Positions 17,665 through 23,691 of a stretch of DNA of 25,099 bases are shown in pieces; position 1 is the stretch's first letter, and each line of letters starts with the position of its first letter. The translations under genes and the position numbers were made by a program. The stretch is from positions 1 through 25,099 of the IMG/VR virus record IMGVR_UViG_3300027708_000278, one strand, 5' to 3'. The DNA is from a virus. The notes beneath the pieces were generated by a model. It worked only from the letters and a program-made list of their open reading frames with translations, was not told where the DNA came from and made no database searches.

Positions 17665-19449
17665 TTAGGCTGCCGTTCTAGCGGTAACCTTGGTTAGCGC
17701 CTGGGCTGCAGCCTTTCCGATTTCGGTGGCTGCCGTAGCAGGGTTCATGTCACCCTCTAGGACGACACCATCGGTGTTCTGTAGAATATGGCGAGGTTGG
17801 TATGAGTGGTCGAATGGGAGCCACAGAACTGCAACGCCCATGTCGTGGCAACGCTTCATCCAATGCTTTGCCTTCTCTGTCTCCTCCGGAGTGTAGCACC
17901 CATCACTTACAACTACAAGTAAGCGAGCGCCACGCCCATGCAAGAGATTTAGTGAACCGTCTAAAGCTTTGAACGCCTTGTTGAACTTTTCAGTTCCATC
18001 AGGTGCAGTGTAGACATTTACCTCAGGAAGGTGTTGCCCTGCCTTGAGTGTTGGGAATACATCTGAACCGTAGTACACCATCGCTGCGCGTCCTTGAACT
18101 CGACGAACCGCTTCACTCATAACCCAGGCAGTCACTGCCATTGGTTGCATAGCAGAACTCATTGAACCTGAGATGTCTACCATCACGCCAACAGTAAGTG
18201 TTGGGTCCTCGGTGTGCTTACGAACAGTGCGCTTCCAAGGTTCTGTGGTTGCCATCGCACCCTTTGCCTTTAGAGCAGCAGCTTGAACTGCAGCGCGGGT
18301 GTTCAACTTTCCTGGAGGAAGCATTGATGATACCTCGACTGCATCACGCTCACGATACTTTGCACGTTCTAGCATCGTTGCAACCTTTACGGCTGCCGCG
18401 CGCTCTGGTCCAGTTGGCATACGCTTCTCTGAGAGACGTGAACCTGTCTTTGTAAAAGGTTGTGGGCCGGTGCCACGAGAGAATACATCGACTGCAGTGT
18501 CCTTGTGGTCCTTAGCTTCTTTTGATTCGCTAGCTTTTGTCTTAGCGATTTCCTGCCACTCTTCAGTTGTCTGTTGGTCATCAACATCTTCCTGTGCATT
18601 GATACCGCATACCTCGGCAGCATCTGCTAAAGCGTCAAGTAGATCTTCAATAAACTGTTGTCCTGCTTCATCAGGAGTTCCTCCCTCTGTTTCACCACGC
18701 TCTGTGGCAGCATCCTCAACAAGCTTTGCCCACTCCTTTGCAAGTTCATAGAGTGGCTCAGAGTTGTAGTGGATGTCGTGCATTTGGAAGCGACCCCACA
18801 CTGAGCGAAGTTTGACAAGTAGGTCCTCGCCAATAAACTCCTCAAGTAGTTCTGCAAGTTCCTCAACGTCCTCACGCTCTAGAACGTCAGCGTCAAGGCG
18901 AGCAAGTGTAAGCGCAGCAAGATGCGCTGCCGCACGAGTAGATGAAAGTTCTTTTAAGTTTTCGCGGGCATCTGCAAGTACGATGTCAAGAGCACAGGAA
19001 CGAAGGAACGCACGATTTTGTGGAGTCTCTGTGACGCCATGTGCTTCGATTCGTGATTCCTCAAGGATACTGATCGCGTGGAACTCAGCTTTGCTTAGCT
19101 CTGCGTTCGCTTTTGCAAGATCCCATCGTGAGTACTTGGCATGTAATGCCTCGTGGAAGATCGCACCTGAGGCGCGAGGAAAGTCGAATTGTGTTTCACG
19201 TAGTGTGATGTCGCCAATTTGTTCAGGGGTTACACCCTTTCCAAAAGCAATGTCAACGTTTACCTCAACCTCAGCAAGTGGTGGGTTGAAGCAGGCTGGT
19301 GCGTCTCCTCCAGCTCCGGGTCCAACGTAGGCAACGATGTCTGAGCGTCCTGCCCATTCGTTTACTAGTCGACCAAGCTGGGCTCCGGTGCGTAGCCACT
19401 CCGGTGGAGTTGCCGCAGCGCGGGTACCTTCGATCTTGATGTGAGCCAT
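17665..19449 (-). CDS. VWA-domain protein with HExxH metallopeptidase-like region
   Basis: A 594-residue protein, the largest in the window. Residues 99-103 are HEALH (FHEALHAKYSRW), followed by ILEESRIEAHG at 128-138, a zincin-like set matching the metallopeptidase region of VWA proteins such as DUF2201/CobT-like families. The middle (180-350) is acidic and helical. The C-terminal VWA domain has a MIDAS D425-I-S427-G-S429 and VVVSDG with D516. Such proteins work with MoxR/CobS-type AAA ATPases, and one lies directly upstream (19554-20534). Start ATG 19449 has the leader ACGGAAGGA; a longer frame to 19518 overlaps the promoter. Likely an ATP-driven protein-remodelling or metal-insertion machine; target unknown. 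Confidence 0.87.
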   Translation of the reverse strand: MAHIKIEGTRAAATPPEWLRTGAQLGRLVNEWAGRSDIVAYVGPGAGGDAPACFNPPLAEVEVNVDIAFGKGVTPEQIGDITLRETQFDFPRASGAIFHEALHAKYSRWDLAKANAELSKAEFHAISILEESRIEAHGVTETPQNRAFLRSCALDIVLADARENLKELSSTRAAAHLAALTLARLDADVLEREDVEELAELLEEFIGEDLLVKLRSVWGRFQMHDIHYNSEPLYELAKEWAKLVEDAATERGETEGGTPDEAGQQFIEDLLDALADAAEVCGINAQEDVDDQQTTEEWQEIAKTKASESKEAKDHKDTAVDVFSRGTGPQPFTKTGSRLSEKRMPTGPERAAAVKVATMLERAKYRERDAVEVSSMLPPGKLNTRAAVQAAALKAKGAMATTEPWKRTVRKHTEDPTLTVGVMVDISGSMSSAMQPMAVTAWVMSEAVRRVQGRAAMVYYGSDVFPTLKAGQHLPEVNVYTAPDGTEKFNKAFKALDGSLNLLHGRGARLLVVVSDGCYTPEETEKAKHWMKRCHDMGVAVLWLPFDHSYQPRHILQNTDGVVLEGDMNPATAATEIGKAAAQALTKVTARTAA

Positions 19450-19483
19450 TTGGTTTCCTTCCGTCATTTGTACTGATGGGATA

Positions 19484-19492
19484 ATTATATCA
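19484..19492 (-). promoter_or_regulatory. Extended -10 promoter
   Basis: TGATATAAT for the VWA gene; predicted start near 19477. Confidence 0.75.
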
Positions 19493-19505
19493 GGTGCCCC
19501 AGTTT

Positions 19506-19533
19506 GGAGGGTAGGCACCCATACCTACCCTCC
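19506..19533 (-). terminator. Perfect 10-bp hairpin after the AAA gene
   Basis: GGAGGGTAGG/CCTACCCTCC with an eight-base loop, 21 bases past the stop at 19554 and just before the next promoter. No T-run. Confidence 0.6.
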
Positions 19534-19553
19534 AGGGCAGCCAAGGTCTAGCC

Positions 19554-20534
19554 CTAGATCTTGGCTGGTCGGCAGTCTTCGCCGAACGCCCTAGTGAACA
19601 CGTCCGCAACGACGGGGCGGTCGAGTTCAGGCGACGCGGCGAGTAAGTTCGCGATTGCGAACTTGGTGCCGAAGTCTTTTGCAATGTCGCGGAAGGCAAG
19701 GAGCTCACGCATTTGTGGAGCCCATGAGGTTTCACCTGCCAGTTGCTTCTTTGCAAGATTTTGTGCAGCGGTAACGATTGTTGTTGGAGCACCAAGCTTA
19801 CGAGCAAGTGTCCAGTCAGTGGTCATCTCTGCTTGAAGTACAAAGCGAGATAGAAGAGCTTCCGATAGTCGAACTCCGGGAGCGTTTGGGTTGGTTGCTG
19901 CGATTACGTAGAACCCATCTTTTGCTTTGACAGTTCCACGCTCTGGGTTTGCAGTGACTGTGTACTCCTTGGTTCCGTCCATCAGAGAGTAAGTTCCTGC
20001 TAGAACCTTTGGATCAACGAGACCGACCTCGTCGATGAAGAGTGGCTTACCTTCCTCGGCAGCACGAAGTAGTGGACCATCGACCCACTCGTATCCACCT
20101 GAAGGTGTTTGGATGTATCCGCCAATGAAGTCTGAAAGTTCAGTGTCTCCTGTACCGAGAACTGTTTCAACCTCATCGAGGAAGGCTGCTTGGACAAGTG
20201 CTGTCTTACCGCAACCGGGTGAACCGTAGATAAGAATTGGTTGGTTATTAGTGCGCGCCTTGCGAAGAACCTGCACGTCATCGTGCTCGCCCCACTTACG
20301 TGCAAAGTAGTACTCGCCATTTGGTCGAATGTACTTCTCTTCACCAAGCATTGCGTCAGCAGAGATCACAGGGACAACTTTCTTTGGAGCGGCAGTTCGG
20401 GCAGTTGCTCTTCCAGGTGCTGGCATGAGCGCATCAAGCTTCGAACCTAGTTCGGAGTTGACGCTCTGGGTTGTGACGCCTAGTAAGGCATCTGTCAATC
20501 CAGGGTACAACTTATCGTACTCTGAAGTTTCCAT
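19554..20534 (-). CDS. MoxR/CobS-type AAA+ ATPase
   Basis: A 326-residue AAA+ protein. Walker A GSPGCGKT at 104-111, a DFIGGYI loop near 136-142 and LRAAEEGKPLFIDEV with Walker B at 165-169, sensor 1 IAATNPNAPGVRLSEALLSRF at 211-231 with the arginine finger region, all in MoxR/CobS order. It precedes the VWA protein, its presumed partner. ATG 20534 sits seven bases after AAAGGA, as for other genes; ATG 20537 is adjacent. It could also supply unfolding power to the Ntn hydrolase at 9414, but that is speculation. Confidence 0.9.
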   Translation of the reverse strand: METSEYDKLYPGLTDALLGVTTQSVNSELGSKLDALMPAPGRATARTAAPKKVVPVISADAMLGEEKYIRPNGEYYFARKWGEHDDVQVLRKARTNNQPILIYGSPGCGKTALVQAAFLDEVETVLGTGDTELSDFIGGYIQTPSGGYEWVDGPLLRAAEEGKPLFIDEVGLVDPKVLAGTYSLMDGTKEYTVTANPERGTVKAKDGFYVIAATNPNAPGVRLSEALLSRFVLQAEMTTDWTLARKLGAPTTIVTAAQNLAKKQLAGETSWAPQMRELLAFRDIAKDFGTKFAIANLLAASPELDRPVVADVFTRAFGEDCRPAKI

Positions 20535-20575
20535 CATTACTTCCTTTCGTCGTTTGGCTGGGTGGCCGTAGGATA

Positions 20576-20584
20576 ATTATATCA
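20576..20584 (-). promoter_or_regulatory. Extended -10 promoter that doubles as stop codon
   Basis: TGATATAAT for the AAA gene; TGA (20584-20582) ends the upstream gene. Predicted start near 20569. Confidence 0.78.
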
Positions 20585-21043
20585 GGCGAATAGAGACTCG
20601 CCGAAGTTTAGAGCGCGGCGGCAACGAGTGATGCGACCGAGAATTTTGTAAGGAGTCTTACCTTGGCGGATATCTTGCATATCCTCAGGGGTTACCTCAA
20701 CTGCAATTGGTTGCTTGTACAACGTGTAACCTTTTGCGATGAGCTGGTTGAACAGGTTGTTTGTAAATGAGATGCGATCTGGGAACGTAGCTTTTGCGTG
20801 GTCAGTTCCAAGTTGTAGAATTGCCCCAGATGATGAGTCAACTTCACTGATAGTACTTGAAGCGATTGCGCGCCATGATCTACGTGGTGTTGCCGCAGAG
20901 ATACTTCTACGGTAGCATGTCATTGGTACTGTCTTACCTGCAATGGACGTTAGTCCCTCAGGGGTAATGATAACCTGAGTTGTTTGGGAACCGGACCTCA
21001 ATTCGAGATACAGCGCCTTTCCGACAACTGATGTGTTTGTCAT
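20582..21043 (-). CDS. Protein of unknown function upstream of the AAA/VWA pair
   Basis: A 153-residue protein with strands at the N-terminus (ALYLELRSGSQTTQVIITPEGLTSI), a Ser/Arg-rich middle and TDHAKATFPDRISFTNNLFNQLIAKGYTLYKQPIAVEV. The motif NLFNQLIAKGY with a preceding acidic region suggests a compact alpha/beta fold. Not recognised. Its stop is shared with the AAA promoter. ATG 21043 follows ACGGAAAGGA. Confidence 0.75.
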   Translation of the reverse strand: MTNTSVVGKALYLELRSGSQTTQVIITPEGLTSIAGKTVPMTCYRRSISAATPRRSWRAIASSTISEVDSSSGAILQLGTDHAKATFPDRISFTNNLFNQLIAKGYTLYKQPIAVEVTPEDMQDIRQGKTPYKILGRITRCRRALNFGESLFA

Positions 21044-21082
21044 GGGTGTGTCCTTTCCGTCGTTTGGTGGTGCGTTGGGATA

Positions 21083-21091
21083 ATTATATCA
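21083..21091 (-). promoter_or_regulatory. Extended -10 promoter
   Basis: TGATATAAT for the gene at 20582-21043; predicted start near 21076. Confidence 0.75.
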
Positions 21092-21093
21092 GG

Positions 21094-21255
21094 TCAGTCT
21101 TCAGAGTCAATAGGGTAAAGGTAATTGCCTAGGTCGATGTCGAGTCCTGTTTTGATTAGGACCTCGCCGTTCTCATAGACAACCTTTGCTGTGGGAAGTC
21201 TCTCCGCCATGTACTCGCGAAGATGATCAAGAGTTTCTACCTCGGCGATCTTCAT
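21094..21255 (-). CDS. Small acidic protein
   Basis: A 53-residue protein MKIAEVETLDHLREYMAERL...NYLYPIDSED with a helix followed by short strands. ATG 21255 overlaps the upstream stop (ATGA). Ends three bases before the next promoter. Not recognised. Confidence 0.72.
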   Translation of the reverse strand: MKIAEVETLDHLREYMAERLPTAKVVYENGEVLIKTGLDIDLGNYLYPIDSED

Positions 21256-21548
21256 GCGTTCACCGTAACGTAGACGTCCTTGCGACGAAGTGCCGCGGAT
21301 GTTGTGACGAACCCTGGAGAGCATGGACACATTGAGCATCCTGCGTTTCGGTTCCAGCTTAGTTGAATGTCCTCATAGCCAAGTTCAGCTAGAGCTGCAG
21401 TCGCGTATGCGCGCCACACCTTGATTGGACGGTTGCGTCGATTTTGTAAGTTCTCAAGAATTGTTTCATCAGCGATTGAAACGTAGATGCGTCCTTTGTC
21501 CGCACGCTCGTTCCAGCTGCGTGTTCTTACTTGGGTGTTCAGGTTCAT
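21252..21548 (-). CDS. Conserved actinophage Cys-rich protein (CSMCPCSPGF)
   Basis: A 98-residue protein. RIYVSIADETILENLQNRRNRP, then LSWNRNAGCSMCPCSPGFV near 63-81, a motif I recognise from small actinobacteriophage proteins (KAGCSMCPCSPGFI). Three Cys in six residues suggest metal binding. Function unknown. ATG 21548 has leader ACGACGGAAGGA and promoter 21585-21593. Confidence 0.82.
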   Translation of the reverse strand: MNLNTQVRTRSWNERADKGRIYVSIADETILENLQNRRNRPIKVWRAYATAALAELGYEDIQLSWNRNAGCSMCPCSPGFVTTSAALRRKDVYVTVNA

Positions 21549-21584
21549 GGGCTTTTCCTTCCGTCGTTTGTTTGGTACTGGATA

Positions 21585-21593
21585 ATTATATCA
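21585..21593 (-). promoter_or_regulatory. Extended -10 promoter whose hexamer holds a stop codon
   Basis: TGATATAAT; TAA in the hexamer (21588-21586) ends the upstream 51-residue gene. Predicted start near 21578. Confidence 0.78.
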
Positions 21594-21741
21594 GGCTGGG
21601 CTTCTCCATAAGGTCGTTACCCACGAGTATTGAAGTAATGAACTCGATCTTTTCATAGTCAGCTCTATTTCCTTCAACGACATAGACTATGTCCTTTAGG
21701 ATAGCTTCGTAGATCTCTTCCCAATTTCTATCTGTTGGCAT
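21586..21741 (-). CDS. 51-residue protein with structured leader
   Basis: MPTDRNWEEIYEAILKDIVYVVEGNRADYEKIEFITSILVGNDLMEKPSLI, mainly helical and acidic; not recognised. ATG 21741 follows GAAGGAAGGA. The last residues and the stop are encoded by the next promoter. Its mRNA would start with an 80-nt structured element (21767-21845), unusual for a gene this small. Confidence 0.77.
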   Translation of the reverse strand: MPTDRNWEEIYEAILKDIVYVVEGNRADYEKIEFITSILVGNDLMEKPSLI

Positions 21742-21766
21742 ACGTTATCCTTCCTTCAATGTTAGG

Positions 21767-21845
21767 TATACACGGGGCACCGGGATTGTTTCCGCCCCGC
21801 ATGCGTTCCGAGCGTTCAGGTGACCACCGGTGGACCCCGTGTATA
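21767..21845 (-). ncRNA. Structured 5' leader RNA
   Basis: TATACACGGGG (21767-21777) pairs with CCCCGTGTATA (21835-21845), and CACCGG (21778-21783) continues with CCGGTG (21827-21832), giving about 17 bp with a two-base bulge. Inside are a CGCTC/GGGCG stem and a GCATGC palindrome. The predicted transcript start (21844) falls at the base of this helix. It could be a regulatory leader, a riboswitch of unknown type or a small RNA; I do not recognise a known class. Confidence 0.6.
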
Positions 21846-21850
21846 AGCTA

Positions 21851-21859
21851 ATTATATCA
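21851..21859 (-). promoter_or_regulatory. Extended -10 promoter for structured leader
   Basis: TGATATAAT; predicted start 21844, the first base of the structured leader. Confidence 0.77.
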
Positions 21860-21861
21860 GG

Positions 21862-22521
21862 TCAGGCTAGAAGCTTTTTGAACTGTTCTAGCTTGGCATT
21901 AGCCTCGTTCAGTTGATTCTGAATGTCAGCCGTACGTTCCGCAACTAGCTTTTCGATTAGGAAATCGAGCGCCGCGTTTGTTTCGGTCATTGACCGATCG
22001 ACTCCAACAGCTTCCTTTGTGGTAGCTCTTGGCTTATACTTCTTTGTGCTTGCCTCTTTAGGCTTGCGAGGTGAGTCGACACCTTTGAGAATGATTCCGG
22101 GGACAACCTCAACCTCGGTACGAGGTGGAACCACTGAGTATGTTGAGTAGAGAACGGCAGGTTTGTTTAGAGTAACCTTCGCGCCGTTACCTCGGAGTGT
22201 TCGCTCCTCGGCTGTCTCCTTGCGAGTGAATAGTTTCTTGTCTGCAACAAGTGCGTCCAATCCGTATCGAACTCGAGGTTCGTTGTAATCCGTACCTAGT
22301 ACCTGGTTAAGGAAGGCCGTGATCTCTGGTACTGTCATTGGCTGGCCGTGTTCAGCGACCGCTGCCAATGTCAGATCACGAAGCGTCATTGCCGCATCGT
22401 GTCGCAACATCTGCACTTTCATAAATGCAGGATTGTTTGGGTTACCGCGTCTGACAGACGTCGACGCACTATCCTCGGTTACCGTCCGAGTGATGCGTGC
22501 GATTTCTCGTAGTTTCGTCAT
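21862..22521 (-). CDS. Winged-helix-like DNA-binding protein, leaderless
   Basis: A 219-residue protein. Residues about 46-102 look like a winged helix (LRDLTLAAVAEHGQPMTVPEITAFLNQVL, then EPRVRYGLDALVADKKLFTR). A basic linker follows (PRKPKEASTKKYKPR), and 187-219 is a coiled coil (LVAERTADIQNQLNEANAKLEQFKKLL), suggesting dimers or oligomers. ATG 22521 is one base after the predicted +1, so the mRNA is essentially leaderless. As a likely regulator with a separate translation mode it is a candidate controller of the accessory block. Confidence 0.82.
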   Translation of the reverse strand: MTKLREIARITRTVTEDSASTSVRRGNPNNPAFMKVQMLRHDAAMTLRDLTLAAVAEHGQPMTVPEITAFLNQVLGTDYNEPRVRYGLDALVADKKLFTRKETAEERTLRGNGAKVTLNKPAVLYSTYSVVPPRTEVEVVPGIILKGVDSPRKPKEASTKKYKPRATTKEAVGVDRSMTETNAALDFLIEKLVAERTADIQNQLNEANAKLEQFKKLLA

Positions 22522-22528
22522 TGGTGCA

Positions 22529-22537
22529 ATTATAACA
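22529..22537 (-). promoter_or_regulatory. Extended -10 promoter, leaderless start
   Basis: TGTTATAAT with seven bases before ATG 22521. Confidence 0.75.
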
Positions 22538-22754
22538 GGCGGGTATGACATTTGCGGCATATGAAACACCTAGTGCGAGACTATTTTTTAGAGGAACTCC
22601 CTGTCAAGGTTTCCAAGCTCGATGCCGTCCTCTACACGGAAGTTAGCTGGCTAGAGCCGAGCTAGCCGCCTCGTGCCGCTATGTCCGATTTGTCCGTTAT
22701 AAGCTGGATTCGGGGAACAGATCTGTACTTCCACACGGAAGTTCTAGCTAGCTG
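22538..22754. other. Noncoding gap with CTAG-rich hairpins
   Basis: About 215 bases without a credible gene. It holds AACTTCCGTGT twice (minus strand, near 22733 and 22641), the first as a hairpin ACTTCC-GTGT-GGAAGT, a GGCTAG/CTAGCC hairpin at 22649-22667, and five CTAG sites. GCTGGCTAG and GAGCTAGCC are shared with the noncoding region at 3343-3488. A TTGACA near 22602 (minus strand) has no convincing -10. Confidence 0.55.
22649..22667 (-). terminator. GGCTAG/CTAGCC hairpin
   Basis: Six-bp perfect stem with a seven-base loop, about 90 bases past the lysin stop. No T-run; termination uncertain. Confidence 0.35.
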
Positions 22755-23501
22755 CTAGCTGTCGATCGAGAACAAGCCCGTCTCACGTCCAAGCCGTTTG
22801 AGTGATGGGACGTCGAATCGTCCGTGCCCGTCAATGTATCCAATGCTACGTTGCCACCTAGCAAACGCAGACGTGGTTTCCCCGTCTACCTTGCCCGTGA
22901 TGCTATGCAGGCCGGTCTTTAGTACGAGCGCCCGTTGTACTAGCTCGACGCTAGCGTGCCGCTTGCCCGTCTGTAGATGAGCGAGCCTGATCTCCTTGCC
23001 CGTCATATCCGTGCCGCCTTGTTGGACAGGCCTGAACGTTGGCCGTCCGAATCCTAGTACCTCGTGCCTGTACCGTACACGCCGATACACGCCGTCATTG
23101 AGCTGGCTGCCCTTGGCAAGCCCGCTAGCTACCTGGCCTTCAATTGTTTCAACCAGTCCGTGCCGTTGCCAATCCTGCGTGCCCGTGACGATTCCGACAT
23201 GGGGCATCCCGAAGTTCTCATCCGTTGGAAAGGTAAGGAACACGATGTCACCCGGCCTAGGCCGTGCATGCCACCGTCTCTTGTAGATGAACTCCGCCAA
23301 GCCCGCCGGTGAATATACGCAGGCCGGTAGTTCCATGCCCGCCTCACGTGCCACCACATCGATGTACGCGCCCGACCAAATACTTCCCTGGTAACCGACC
23401 GTGCCGCCGTAGATAGACTGCATGCCGGCCCGTGCCGTGTACCCGAGGTGTTGTGTTGCCGTCTCTAGGAACCGTGCCTGCAGCTCGTTGTTTGTGCGCA
23501 T
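22755..23501 (-). CDS. CHAP/NlpC-like lysin with peptidoglycan-binding domain, leaderless
   Basis: A 248-residue protein. N-terminal domain (1-150) has the CHAP-like order GYQGSIWSGAYIDVVAREAG, PRPGDIVFLTF and FGMPHVGIVTG with H101. The position normally held by the catalytic Cys is Ser43 (WSG for WCG), as in some actinophage relatives, so amidase/endopeptidase activity is uncertain. Residues 175-245 resemble a PG_binding_1 domain (ASVELVQRALVLKTGLHSITGKVDGETTSAFARWQRSIGY). ATG 23501 is one base after predicted +1, hence leaderless. GC-rich composition with many ACGGGC words differs from the accessory block. Confidence 0.82.
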   Translation of the reverse strand: MRTNNELQARFLETATQHLGYTARAGMQSIYGGTVGYQGSIWSGAYIDVVAREAGMELPACVYSPAGLAEFIYKRRWHARPRPGDIVFLTFPTDENFGMPHVGIVTGTQDWQRHGLVETIEGQVASGLAKGSQLNDGVYRRVRYRHEVLGFGRPTFRPVQQGGTDMTGKEIRLAHLQTGKRHASVELVQRALVLKTGLHSITGKVDGETTSAFARWQRSIGYIDGHGRFDVPSLKRLGRETGLFSIDS

Positions 23502-23508
23502 CAGGCTA

Positions 23509-23517
23509 ATTATATCA
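23509..23517 (-). promoter_or_regulatory. Extended -10 promoter, leaderless start and stop codon
   Basis: TGATATAAT for the lysin. TGA (23517-23515) ends the gene upstream, and seven bases separate the hexamer from ATG 23501, so stop, promoter and start fit in 19 bases. Confidence 0.78.
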
Positions 23518-23691
23518 GGCTAGGCTTTGAATAAAAACGTCGTAGGCAAGTTGGGCCAAGGCCTCCGCCTCGTTTGCCCGTGCCGATATGCGGACGTGTT
23601 CTTCCCGGTCCTTGCATAGCTCGATGTCATTGGCTAGGTTATCCGCCAACGCCCGTGCCTGAACCTGAATGTCCTCTAGTGACAAGCTCAC
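23515..23691 (-). CDS. 58-residue helical protein
   Basis: MSLSLEDIQVQARALADNLANDIELCKDREEHVRISARANEAEALAQLAYDVFIQSLA: continuous amphipathic helix, coiled-coil-like. Start is GTG 23691 with a GTGA overlap to the upstream stop. Ends at the TGA of the lysin promoter. A lysis or packaging accessory by position, otherwise unknown. Confidence 0.75.
   Translation of the reverse strand: MSLSLEDIQVQARALADNLANDIELCKDREEHVRISARANEAEALAQLAYDVFIQSLA

Noticed and set aside
18299-19330. Long plus-strand open frames opposite the VWA gene
   Set aside because: They are Ser/Arg/Ala-rich mirror frames of the minus-strand gene, without ribosome-binding sites or promoters, and the VWA protein has clear motifs over the same DNA.
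22590-22610. TTGACA on the minus strand as a housekeeping promoter
   Set aside because: At 17-18 bases downstream there is only TAGTCT, and the winged-helix gene already has a perfect extended -10 adjacent to its start.
6390-23517. Regularly recurring short motif considered as a CRISPR array or mobile repeat family
   Set aside because: Spacing is irregular and set by genes, and the core is a promoter in correct position and orientation before starts. No spacer-repeat structure.
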